A program made the translations under genes and the position numbers. From assembly GCA_016722295.1 (NCBI GenBank), contig JADKGL010000010.1, positions 82,912-146,911 on the forward strand: a DNA stretch of 64,000 nt, in the 5' to 3' direction. Numbering within the stretch: position 1 is the first letter of the stretch; each line of letters opens with the position of its first letter. Positions 15,161 to 24,443 of the stretch are shown in pieces. This DNA is from Saprospiraceae bacterium. GTDB taxonomy: Bacteria > Bacteroidota > Bacteroidia > Chitinophagales > Saprospiraceae. The notes below the pieces were generated by a model, which was given only the letters and a program-made list of their open reading frames with translations, ran no database searches and was not told where the DNA came from.

Positions 15161-17431
15161 ATGTTTAGATCTATTGGAATCGTATTTTTGACTATTGTCA
15201 ATACCTACATTCTTACTTCTCAATTATTGAAAACATATGATGTTCCTTTCACAGTGAATAATAAGACTGTGCAAGATGCATTAGCTGGAGGATTGAATAA
15301 CCCACAATTTTCTGAGGGTGATTTAGATTTTGATGGTAAAAATGAAATATTCATTTTTGATCGAACAGGTAATATGATTTTGTGTTATTCTTTCGACCAA
15401 TCGACGTCGAGATTCAAACGAAGAAATGATCTAAGTAAAAATTTTCCGTATATCAGAGATTGGGCTACAATTGTAGATTTCAATAAAGATGGAATTATGG
15501 ATATTTTCTCTAGCTCTTCTTCTACACAAGGACCAGCGGGAATAGAAATCCACCAAGGCTATCGAAAAGGAAATGAAACAAAATTTAATTTAAGAACATT
15601 CAACCATCCATTTAATATAGTCTATTATCCTATAGGAAACCAATTTGCAAATCTAATCGTCAACTATTTAGATCTACCTACTTTTGACGACGTAGATCAT
15701 GATGGCGACATTGACATCATCACCTTTAGCCCAAATGGTACAACTGTCGAATGGTATAAAAACGTAGCAAAAGAAAGAGGATGGCATTTGGATAGTTTGC
15801 ATTTCATCCTAGAAGATATGTGTTATGGTAAATTTACCGAGGCAGGCTTATCCTCTGATATTCTGTTAAGCAACTCTCAAGACAAATGTGCAAGTGTATG
15901 GAATCCTAAAAATGAAGAGAGGCACTCTGGATCAACATTATTGAGTCTTGACTTAGATGGAAACAATCTTCAAGATCTTCTCATTGGAGATTTATCATCT
16001 GACAAAATAGTCGCCCTTTACAATACTGGCTCAACCACTAAGGCCTGGATGACTAAAATAGATAACGATTGGAATGTCAATGATACCGAAGTCAATCTTT
16101 TTACTTTTAATGCAGCATATAAGGCTGACATTAATCAAGATGGCAAAGAAGATGTAATTGTAGCTCCTAATGCTAGAAATGTATCAGAGAACACAAATCA
16201 AGTTTGGTATTATGAAAATATAGGAAACACCGCGAGTCCTAATTTTGAGTTGCAACAAAAGAATTTATTCGTAGGAGATATGCTTGACTTTGGTGGTGCA
16301 GTGCATCCTGTTTTTGTTGACTATAATCAAGATGGTTTAATAGATCTATTGATCGGTACTGAAGGTATAATTCGACCTAAATCCAATCTTAGTCCAGCAT
16401 TGGTTTTATTTGAAAATATAGGAACAAAGAGCAGTCCCCACTTTAAATTAATTGATAGCAATTATCTCGATTTTAAACGATTCTCCTTCGGGACACAACC
16501 AAAGTATAGCTTCTCACCTACATTTGGCGATTTAGATGGTGATGGTGATTTAGATATGCTAGTTGGAGAATATTATGGCGGTTTCTTTTATTGCGAAAAC
16601 ATAGCAGGAAGCGGAAATCCATTTCAATTTAATAACCCAATCTATGATTATCAAAAACTAAATATAGGAGTTCATTCCATTCCAGTACTTGTCGATCTCG
16701 ATCGAGATGGCTTGTTGGATATCGTAACCGGATCAAGGAATATGTTCAATGATCAAGACTTCAATGTATGTGGTAGCATGGTTTTCTTCAAAAATCAAGG
16801 AACTAAAACTAATCCTATATTCAATGATGATTTTACAAAATTTCCAAATACACAATGCTTAGGAAAAGCAAAATTAAGTGGTGAAGGATCTAAAGTATAT
16901 TCAACTCCAACTATTATTGATTTTAATGGTAAATACAAAATTATCTCTGGTTCCATTTATGGTGAGACTTCCATTTGGTCTGATATTGAAGCCAATATTT
17001 ACAGTACTTTCAGAAGAGAAAATCCAAATTATGGTCAAATGAGAGATGGCGCATTAACCCATCTCGCTCTCGCTGATGTAGATAATGATATGGTATTGGA
17101 AATGTGTATTGGCAATCAAAGAGGCGGTTTAAGTTTCTATAAAACTGATTTAAAGATTGATGGAACCTATGTAAATACAAGTTACCTTTCAAAAAATGAT
17201 GTAGAAATATTTCCTAATCCTACGAATCACTCATTGACAGTTCAATGTGAATCCAATATATACGGATACCAAATACTTGATATCAATGGCAAAAAAATAT
17301 TGCAATCAGAAATTCATCCAAACACGAAAGTCCAATTGAATTTATCCATATTACCACAAGGGATTTATACAATTTCTATAACTCTAAAGGATGAAATGCG
17401 GCAAAAAAAATTCATTATTTCGCCAAATTAG
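15161..17431 (+). CDS. FG-GAP/VCBS-repeat secreted protein with T9SS sorting domain
   Basis: This is a 756-residue surface protein with an N-terminal signal peptide. It has at least eight calcium-binding-type D-x-[DN]-x-[DN]-G-x-x-D loops spread along its length, for example DLDFDGKNEI, DFNKDGIMDI, DVDHDGDIDI, DINQDGKEDV, DYNQDGLIDL, DLDGDGDLDM and DLDRDGLLDI. These are the blades of an integrin-like beta-propeller (FG-GAP/VCBS). The last about 80 residues (VEIFPNPTNHSLTV to GIYTISITL) form a type A sorting domain. It probably acts in adhesion or binding at the cell surface. Confidence 0.9.
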   Translation: MFRSIGIVFLTIVNTYILTSQLLKTYDVPFTVNNKTVQDALAGGLNNPQFSEGDLDFDGKNEIFIFDRTGNMILCYSFDQSTSRFKRRNDLSKNFPYIRDWATIVDFNKDGIMDIFSSSSSTQGPAGIEIHQGYRKGNETKFNLRTFNHPFNIVYYPIGNQFANLIVNYLDLPTFDDVDHDGDIDIITFSPNGTTVEWYKNVAKERGWHLDSLHFILEDMCYGKFTEAGLSSDILLSNSQDKCASVWNPKNEERHSGSTLLSLDLDGNNLQDLLIGDLSSDKIVALYNTGSTTKAWMTKIDNDWNVNDTEVNLFTFNAAYKADINQDGKEDVIVAPNARNVSENTNQVWYYENIGNTASPNFELQQKNLFVGDMLDFGGAVHPVFVDYNQDGLIDLLIGTEGIIRPKSNLSPALVLFENIGTKSSPHFKLIDSNYLDFKRFSFGTQPKYSFSPTFGDLDGDGDLDMLVGEYYGGFFYCENIAGSGNPFQFNNPIYDYQKLNIGVHSIPVLVDLDRDGLLDIVTGSRNMFNDQDFNVCGSMVFFKNQGTKTNPIFNDDFTKFPNTQCLGKAKLSGEGSKVYSTPTIIDFNGKYKIISGSIYGETSIWSDIEANIYSTFRRENPNYGQMRDGALTHLALADVDNDMVLEMCIGNQRGGLSFYKTDLKIDGTYVNTSYLSKNDVEIFPNPTNHSLTVQCESNIYGYQILDINGKKILQSEIHPNTKVQLNLSILPQGIYTISITLKDEMRQKKFIISPN

Positions 17432-17437
17432 ACTAAA

Positions 17438-19135
17438 TCAATGATAAATTGAAGTCACCAATTCTTGAGTATAAATTTCTTTAGGATTGTGAATAATTTC
17501 ATAACTTTTTCCTTCTTCGATTATCCTTCCTTGTTTCATCACAAAAATACGATCAGCAATAAAATTGATCACTGATAAATCATGAGAAATAAAAAAATAA
17601 CTCAACTTAAATTTTTCCTTAAGCTCTTGAAATAAATTTAATACTTGGGCTTGAACTGAGACGTCTAAGGCTGATACGGATTCATCACAGATAATAAATT
17701 CAGGTTGAAGTCCAATAGCTCTAGCGATACAAATGCGTTGTCTTTGACCTCCACTAAACTGATGTGGATATCGATCAAAATGATCTGCTTGTAATCCCAC
17801 TTCTTCCAACAACTCAATTGCCTTTTCTTTGCATTCCTGGGCAGTGCTATACAACTTATGAACCAGCATTGGCTCTACAATAGCCTTTCCTATACTCAAT
17901 CTTGGATTAAGAGCAGAATAAGGATCTTGGAATATAATTTGCATTTTCTTTCGCAAAGGACGCCAATCATGAAAGGACAAATCACTAATATCTTTACCTT
18001 TAAATTCAAGCTTTCCAGAATACTTTGGAGTTAATCCTAGAATAGCTTTACCTAAACTTGATTTGCCACTGCCTGATTCTCCTACTATACCAATCACTTC
18101 TCCAGGATATTGCAAAAAACTAATATTATCAACTGCATTAAAATAAGACTTAATCCCACCCCACCAAGTCTTCTCCTTAGTATAAGCAACAGTTAAGTTC
18201 TCTACCTCCAACAGAGGTTGTTTTGCACTTAATTCATGAATCCTTCGATCACATTCAGAATTTTGAAAAGTATTAAAATCAGAAATAAATGAATCAATAG
18301 AAAGATTTCGTTCTGTAAAATCCTCCACAGTGGGCAATCGTTTCAACTTTTTATCCATCGGAGCGCGACTATAGATAAGTCCTTTCGTATATGGGTGACT
18401 CGCTGATAGAAAAATATTGTTTACCGAATCAACTTCTACTATTTCACCTTTACGCATCACGATCACCCGATCACAAATATTCTTAATCAACCCAAGATCA
18501 TGGGAGATAAAAATCAAAGTCAAGCCGAACTCTTTTTTTAAATCCTTCAGCAAATCAATAATCATTCGCTGTACTGTAACATCCAACGCTGTAGTTGGCT
18601 CATCGGCAATAACCAATTTTGGTTTACATACAAGTGCTAATGCGATCAGCACTCTCTGTAATTGTCCCCCAGATAATTCATGAGGATAAGAACTGTAGAT
18701 CCTGTTCACATCACCTAGTCCAAGTCTTGTAAACAAATCTAGCACAATGCGTTTTGCCTCTTTTTTAGAAACCTTAACGTGGGCTAAATATCCTTCTATT
18801 ACTTGATAGCCACACGTGAGCACTGGATTTAATGAAGACATCGGTTCTTGAAATATTATTGAAATTTGCGCCAAACGAATCGATTGAAATTCAGATTCTG
18901 TATACAGAAGTAAATCTTTATTTTCAAAACGAATAAATTCTGCCTCACGGATTGCAGTAGGTCCCAATAAATTCAAAATACTCATCGCCGTGACCGTCTT
19001 ACCACTCCCCGACTCTCCTACTATACCCAAAGTTTCACCAGCATAAACATCAAATGTAACATTACGTACAGCATCAACTATTTGATTAGCTTGCTTAAAC
19101 TGAACATTGAGATTTTTTACTTCCAATAATTTCAC
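17438..19135 (-). CDS. Fused tandem ABC ATPase, dipeptide/oligopeptide importer type (DppD-DppF-like)
   Basis: This 565-residue protein carries two complete nucleotide-binding domains in one chain. The first has Walker A GESGSGKT (about 40), signature LSGGQLQR and Walker B LVIADEPTTALD. The second has GESGSGKSS, FSGGQRQR and FIICDESVSALD. The layout matches GsiA/YejF-type ATPases of peptide, nickel or glutathione importers. No permease or binding-protein gene is nearby, so its partners lie elsewhere. The start is GTG at 19135; a TATTTTGG box ends 4 bases before it, resembling the leaderless-type promoters elsewhere in the window. Confidence 0.93.
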   Translation of the reverse strand: MKLLEVKNLNVQFKQANQIVDAVRNVTFDVYAGETLGIVGESGSGKTVTAMSILNLLGPTAIREAEFIRFENKDLLLYTESEFQSIRLAQISIIFQEPMSSLNPVLTCGYQVIEGYLAHVKVSKKEAKRIVLDLFTRLGLGDVNRIYSSYPHELSGGQLQRVLIALALVCKPKLVIADEPTTALDVTVQRMIIDLLKDLKKEFGLTLIFISHDLGLIKNICDRVIVMRKGEIVEVDSVNNIFLSASHPYTKGLIYSRAPMDKKLKRLPTVEDFTERNLSIDSFISDFNTFQNSECDRRIHELSAKQPLLEVENLTVAYTKEKTWWGGIKSYFNAVDNISFLQYPGEVIGIVGESGSGKSSLGKAILGLTPKYSGKLEFKGKDISDLSFHDWRPLRKKMQIIFQDPYSALNPRLSIGKAIVEPMLVHKLYSTAQECKEKAIELLEEVGLQADHFDRYPHQFSGGQRQRICIARAIGLQPEFIICDESVSALDVSVQAQVLNLFQELKEKFKLSYFFISHDLSVINFIADRIFVMKQGRIIEEGKSYEIIHNPKEIYTQELVTSIYH

Positions 19136-19219
19136 TGCGCCAAAATACCATCTTTTTTGATGCCAAAGGAGAGTTTTAAGCTAAATTCTGACTTTTACCA
19201 AAATAACATAGAGAAAAAG

Positions 19220-19274
19220 TTTGAATTAAAAGCAATTATATAACTTTAAGAAATCTTTAAGTTATATATCTTTG
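19220..19274 (+). promoter_or_regulatory. Two candidate promoters for the AsmA-like operon
   Basis: TTTG (19220-19223), 17 bases, TAACTTTA (19241-19248) is a near-consensus promoter. Just downstream, TATCTTTG (19267-19274) is a perfect -7 box. The second ends 46 bases before the start of the AsmA-like gene. They may be tandem promoters for the three-gene unit. Confidence 0.5.
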
Positions 19275-19320
19275 CTTTTTAACATGAGTTTTCGTTCTAA
19301 TTAATAAGATTAATTTTATC

Positions 19321-22300
19321 ATGAAAAAAATATTCAAAGTCTTAGGACTCTTTCTTATAGTGATTTTACTAATGTTAATTTTAATTCCTTTGCTATATCA
19401 AAAGGAAATAAAACAGAAAATTGAAAAAGCAGCTTCTGAACAAATTAATGGAAAAGTTACTTTTGGTGATGTAAGCGTAAGTCTTTTGAAAAAATTCCCG
19501 AGAGCAAGTGTTAGTATACAAGATTTCCAGCTAATTTCGTATGCAACAAATGATTCTTCTGAACTATTTAAAACAGATCAGCTAGATCTTGCTTTTGATT
19601 TTTGGAATCTTTTTACTTTAGACAAAGGCATTGAGATTAAAAGTTTACAACTGAACAATCCAAAAATTAATATATATATAAATCCATCAGGAAAAGCTAA
19701 TTTTGATATAAGTAAATCAAATCAAACAGAAACTTCAACATCTACACCATTAAAATTACAATTATCCGACTATAAAATCATCTCAGCAGATATTACTTAC
19801 AAGGATGACTCAAGTGCTATACTCGTACTTATAAAAAACATGAATCATAGTGGTAATGGAAATTTTGATGAGAACATCGTAGATCTAAACACGAAAACAA
19901 CAATAGATAGTTTAAGTATGTCGTCTGGAGGTATAAAGTATCTCAACAAAGTAAAAGTAAATTCAATTTTAGATGTGACCATAGATCAGAGTAAAAATCT
20001 GTATACGTTGAAGCAAAACAATATTTCTTTAAATGCACTTACCTTACAATTGATCGGCACTACGCAACTTTTTGATGATGGCAAAATAAATATGGATCTC
20101 AAATTTAATAGTCCAAGCAATTCATTTAAAGATTTATTTTCCTTAATTCCCAATGCATATACCAAGGATTACAACAACGTTAAAGCAAACGGAAATTTTA
20201 AATTGTTAGGCTCAATAAATGGAGATTTTCTCAGTGGAAAATTGTACCCATCATGGGATTTCAACATAGATGTAAACAATGCCTTTCTTCAATATCCCGA
20301 TATGCCCGCTGCATTAGAGGATGTCAATCTTCATATAGAAAGTAAAAACACAGGACCAAAAACAACAAATCAATCTTTACTCATTAACCCCTTACATTTT
20401 GCTGTTAATAAAAAATCTATCGATGGTAATTTAAGTATTTTACAACTTGAAACAGATCCTCACATTTCTGGGAAATTGAAGGGAGACATACTACTAGAAG
20501 ACTTTGCTAAATTTATGCCTTTAGAACCTGGAGTGACTTTAAGTGGTTCGATTTCGAATGATATAGCGTTTGATTTTTTACAATCTCAAGTTCAAAAAAA
20601 TTTGTATGATGAAATAAAATTTGAAGGTAAATCCAATCTATCAAATATTCAATACAAAGATCCAACAATGCCATTAGTTCAAATACCCACACTAGATCTA
20701 AGCTATAGTCCAAAACAAATTTCTATTTCTGATTCAAAACTATTATTGGGAAAATCAGACCTTGCTATTTCTGGTTTTCTTTCAAATCCACTTGCACTTG
20801 TTGTTAAAAATTCAGAGACTTCAGGAAAAATAAAATTAGCGAGTAATAAAATGGATATTAATGAATGGACCTCTTCCGAAGAATCTGAATCAGAAACTGC
20901 CGACAATCAATCCATGCTTGATCTTGCACACAAATTAAACATCGAAATTGAATCAACTTTCGGTGAATTAAATTATGATACCTATAATCTATCCAATCTA
21001 ACTTTCAATGGGAAGTATGCCAAAGATAATTTAGCCATGAATCAATGCCAATTCCAACTCAATGGCGATCAACTCAAACTCAATGGAAATATTCAAGATT
21101 TAATGGCCTATGTGTATGAGAATAAAACACTCTCTGGCGCGATAGCTGTCGAATCTCCGAACTTCAATCTCACAAAATTCATGGGTGAAGAGCCAGCCAC
21201 GAATGAAGCAACTGCTGAAGAGCCTTTCCTCGTGCCAGAAAATATGGACTTTAAAATTAATTTCAACATTGGTAAATTAATTTATGACAAATTACAACTC
21301 GACAAACTAAGGGGTAACCTTGTAGTATCAAACAATACAATCCATATCAATGAGATGATGTCTTCTGCACTTGGTGGAAACATGGCACTTAACGGAATCT
21401 ATAATACTGCTGACAAAAACAAACCTACTTTTGATCTGAAATACGATCTCAGATCTGTCCAATTCCCAAAAGCATTAGACCAAATCTTAAGTTTCAAACA
21501 ACTTGCACCTATTACAAAATTTATCGAAGGTTTATTTAATTCTTCTTTTTCTGCCAAAGGCATACTAGGCAAAAATATGATGCCAGACCTAAGCACTCTT
21601 TCTGCTAGTGGATTAATAGAAACATTAAATGGAGCAATAAAAGGCTATAAACCAATCGAAGGGTTAGCAGAAAAATTAAATATTGGAGAATTAAAAACAT
21701 TAAATATCCAAAACACAAAAAACTGGTTCACCATCGAAAATGGATTTGTCAATATCAAAGAAATAGATAAAAAAATAAATGATATCGATATCAAATTAGG
21801 CGGCAAACATAAAATCCAAGGAGATATGGATTACAATATTAAGCTCAAAATACCAAAAAATAAATGGAATCAAAATATCGTAGGAGCAACGGCGGAAACC
21901 GGAATGAATTATATCAAGAATCTGGCCAAACAAGCTGGAGTTCCATTAGAAATTGGGAGTCATGTAAATGTTTTGATCAATCTAACTGGAAAATATGACA
22001 ACCCAAAAATAAATTACAAATTACTGGGTAGCGATGGACAAAGCGTAGAAGAATCTTCAAAAGAAATGATTAAGGAAATAGGAAAAAAAGCGGAAGATTC
22101 AATTCGAAACAGAGCAAATCAAGAGATAGATAAAGCAAAGGAAAAAGCAATGGCAGAAGCAAAACGTATTGAAGATAGTCTGCGCATCGTTGCTAATAAA
22201 AAAATAGAAGAAGCTAAGAAAAAAGCCTTGGAGAAAGCTGCTGAAGAAGCGAAAAAACACGTTGATACAGCATTAGTTAACAAAGGCAAGGTTATAATAG

Positions 22301-22419
22301 AAGATAAGCTTGGTAAAGAAGCGGGAAAAGTGCTAGGTGAAGGAGGTAAAAAAGAAGTTGAAAAAGCTAAGGATAAATTAAAAGATTGGGATCCCTTCAA
22401 GAAAAAAGAAAAGAAATAA
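19321..22419 (+). CDS. AsmA-family protein (large, with charged coiled tail)
   Basis: This 1032-residue protein is anchored by one N-terminal membrane helix (about 7-26), followed by the AsmA/TamB-like start (INGKVTFGDVSVSLLKKFPRASVSIQDF). Long repetitive beta-strand sequence follows, then an AsmA-type C-terminal region. AsmA proteins span the periplasm and are linked to lipid transport and outer-membrane assembly. The last about 110 residues are unusual: an Ala/Lys/Glu-rich amphipathic helix predicted to be a coiled coil (KAKEKAMAEAKRIEDSLR and onward). It heads an operon with two sugar kinases, which start 5 bases after its stop. Confidence 0.85.
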   Translation: MKKIFKVLGLFLIVILLMLILIPLLYQKEIKQKIEKAASEQINGKVTFGDVSVSLLKKFPRASVSIQDFQLISYATNDSSELFKTDQLDLAFDFWNLFTLDKGIEIKSLQLNNPKINIYINPSGKANFDISKSNQTETSTSTPLKLQLSDYKIISADITYKDDSSAILVLIKNMNHSGNGNFDENIVDLNTKTTIDSLSMSSGGIKYLNKVKVNSILDVTIDQSKNLYTLKQNNISLNALTLQLIGTTQLFDDGKINMDLKFNSPSNSFKDLFSLIPNAYTKDYNNVKANGNFKLLGSINGDFLSGKLYPSWDFNIDVNNAFLQYPDMPAALEDVNLHIESKNTGPKTTNQSLLINPLHFAVNKKSIDGNLSILQLETDPHISGKLKGDILLEDFAKFMPLEPGVTLSGSISNDIAFDFLQSQVQKNLYDEIKFEGKSNLSNIQYKDPTMPLVQIPTLDLSYSPKQISISDSKLLLGKSDLAISGFLSNPLALVVKNSETSGKIKLASNKMDINEWTSSEESESETADNQSMLDLAHKLNIEIESTFGELNYDTYNLSNLTFNGKYAKDNLAMNQCQFQLNGDQLKLNGNIQDLMAYVYENKTLSGAIAVESPNFNLTKFMGEEPATNEATAEEPFLVPENMDFKINFNIGKLIYDKLQLDKLRGNLVVSNNTIHINEMMSSALGGNMALNGIYNTADKNKPTFDLKYDLRSVQFPKALDQILSFKQLAPITKFIEGLFNSSFSAKGILGKNMMPDLSTLSASGLIETLNGAIKGYKPIEGLAEKLNIGELKTLNIQNTKNWFTIENGFVNIKEIDKKINDIDIKLGGKHKIQGDMDYNIKLKIPKNKWNQNIVGATAETGMNYIKNLAKQAGVPLEIGSHVNVLINLTGKYDNPKINYKLLGSDGQSVEESSKEMIKEIGKKAEDSIRNRANQEIDKAKEKAMAEAKRIEDSLRIVANKKIEEAKKKALEKAAEEAKKHVDTALVNKGKVIIEDKLGKEAGKVLGEGGKKEVEKAKDKLKDWDPFKKKEKK

Positions 22420-22423
22420 AGCA

Positions 22424-23269
22424 ATGTTACGTTTACTTATAGAAAGTGGATCTACAAAATCTGATGTCGTCATTTATAAAAATTCAATTGTTGTCAAAGC
22501 ATTTGCAAAAGCAGGCATCAATCCGACGACAATGTCAGAAGATCACATTGCTAAAATAGTGTTTGATATTAAATCAGAATGCACAGAAGAAATTGGCCAT
22601 ATAATATTCTATGGTTCGGGGGTAAAATTTGAAAACAAAGAAATTTTACAAAGACTAATTCATCTTGCTTTCCCAAACGCTTCAATTGAAACATACTCAG
22701 ATATGTTAGCAGCAATTAGAGCTAGTTCCAACGGATTACCTAGCATTGTTTGTATTTTGGGCACTGGCAGCAATTCTTGTCTCTCAAATGGGCATGACAT
22801 AACACATCAAAAAATTTCATTGGGTTATCTTTTAGGGGATGAAGGCAGTGCCAATGACTTAGGAAAAAAACTTTTGATCAGTTACTATTATGGTTATCTG
22901 AAAGAAGAAATCAGACAAGAGCTAGAGCAACAATTTCCAGAATTAAAATCAAATTTTATCAGTGATTTATATCTTAACGAAAACAAGGCAGAACGATTAG
23001 GTCAGTTTGGGAAATTTGTCATTGAACATAAATCACAATCAGAATTGCACGACATCATCTTGCTTTGTTTAAATAATTTTTACAATAGAAGATTAAGTTA
23101 TTATTCTGACCATATTGACTTACCAATCTATTTCATAGGAACCATTGCTCATCATCTACAAACTGAGATTTGTCAAGTGATCCAACCCTATGGATTTACT
23201 AATATTCACTTTTCAAAAAAACCAATTGAGGATTTAATGCGTTATCATCTTCAGCATGAAAGAAATTAA
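22424..23269 (+). CDS. BadF/BadG-type ATPase, N-acetylglucosamine kinase-like
   Basis: This 281-residue protein has the ASKHA fold. The phosphate-1 loop is LIESGSTKSD (residues 4-13), the phosphate-2 motif is CILGTGSNS (about 108-116), and GYLLGDEGSANDLGK follows. These are typical of the BadF/BadG/BcrA/BcrD family members that phosphorylate N-acetylglucosamine. Its stop overlaps the pfkA start by 14 bases, and it follows the AsmA-like gene by 4 bases, so the three are probably one operon. The kinase pair suggests linked amino-sugar and glycolytic metabolism, which is inference. Confidence 0.85.
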   Translation: MLRLLIESGSTKSDVVIYKNSIVVKAFAKAGINPTTMSEDHIAKIVFDIKSECTEEIGHIIFYGSGVKFENKEILQRLIHLAFPNASIETYSDMLAAIRASSNGLPSIVCILGTGSNSCLSNGHDITHQKISLGYLLGDEGSANDLGKKLLISYYYGYLKEEIRQELEQQFPELKSNFISDLYLNENKAERLGQFGKFVIEHKSQSELHDIILLCLNNFYNRRLSYYSDHIDLPIYFIGTIAHHLQTEICQVIQPYGFTNIHFSKKPIEDLMRYHLQHERN

Positions 23270-24236
23270 AAGGATCGGAGTTTTTACATCAGGTGGAGAT
23301 GCACCTGGCATGAATGCAGGTATACGGGCTATTGTGAGATCTGCTGCTTATTACGACCTCCATGTTTATGGAATTCAACGAGGATATGAAGGTATGATTG
23401 ATGGAGAAATCAATAGACTGGAAGCTACAGATACTGCAAACATAATTCAAAGAGGTGGCACCATACTCAAAACATCTAGAAGTGCGCGATTCATGGAGGC
23501 TGCAGGTAGAAAAATTGCCTTTGAAAACCTTCAGGAGAATGATATTGATGCACTGATTGCAATTGGAGGGAATGGCACCTTCGCTGGAGCAATTAAATTA
23601 TATGAAGAACACGGAATTCCAATCATTGGATTACCAGGAACAATTGACAACGACCTATTTGGTACAGATTTTACCATTGGATTTGATACGTCGGTTAATA
23701 CCGCTATAGAGGCTGTTGATAAAATTAGAGATACAGCAGACTCTCATAATAGATTATTCTTAGTAGAAGTCATGGGTCGTCATTCTGGGTACATCGCTTT
23801 ATATACAGCCATTGGATCAGGTGCGAGTGCTTTCTTAATACCGGAAAAAGAAATTAGTATATCTGGTCTTGAAGAAATGTTAAAAAAATCATTAAAAAGA
23901 AAAAAATTATTTGGACTCATCATTGTTGCAGAAGGTAACAATTTAGGTGATAGTAATGAAATTGCAAAACAGCTAAAACAAATAGCACCTCAATATGACA
24001 TTCGAGTCACGACTATAGGGCATTTACAACGCGGTGGAGCGCCGTCTCAAGCTGATCGCATATTGGCTAGTCGACTAGGTTATGAAGCCGTTAATGGGCT
24101 TATGGGGGGAAAACTAAATTGTATGGCTGGTATAGTCAATAATAAGATTACGTTTACAGATTTTTCAGAATCAATTCTAAAGAAGAAAGAGCCTGAGGAA
24201 TCCATGATTAAAATGGCCGAAGTACTCGGTATGTAA
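23256..24236 (+). CDS. pfkA: ATP-dependent 6-phosphofructokinase
   Basis: PfkA phosphorylates fructose 6-phosphate to the 1,6-bisphosphate, the committed step of glycolysis. The 326-residue protein has the ATP-site GVFTSGGDAPGMNAGIRA (residues 8-25), GGNGTFAGA, the catalytic PGTIDNDL with TDFTIGFDT, VEVMGRHSGYIAL and the late GHLQRGGAPSQADRIL. It is the short bacterial form. Gly in GGNGT is followed by Thr-Phe where many ATP-dependent PFKs have DGS; phosphate-donor preference (ATP or PPi) should be read with care. The ATG lies inside the preceding kinase gene, implying translational coupling. Confidence 0.93.
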   Translation: MKEIKRIGVFTSGGDAPGMNAGIRAIVRSAAYYDLHVYGIQRGYEGMIDGEINRLEATDTANIIQRGGTILKTSRSARFMEAAGRKIAFENLQENDIDALIAIGGNGTFAGAIKLYEEHGIPIIGLPGTIDNDLFGTDFTIGFDTSVNTAIEAVDKIRDTADSHNRLFLVEVMGRHSGYIALYTAIGSGASAFLIPEKEISISGLEEMLKKSLKRKKLFGLIIVAEGNNLGDSNEIAKQLKQIAPQYDIRVTTIGHLQRGGAPSQADRILASRLGYEAVNGLMGGKLNCMAGIVNNKITFTDFSESILKKKEPEESMIKMAEVLGM

Positions 24237-24443
24237 TTTAGTGATTTCTAAGCAGCGAAATAGAAATTCAAACGTTTAATAATTGATTCAAATCATAGGC
24301 CATCCCATCTACTTTCTGAAAACAGGCGTTAAATTTGAAATAATAATATTTTTATTTGAAAAATGAATACAACTCATAAAAATGTATTATTTTCGTGTTA
24401 ATTTTCAAATAGTCAATTCTTTAATCAACAAATAATTTGTACA

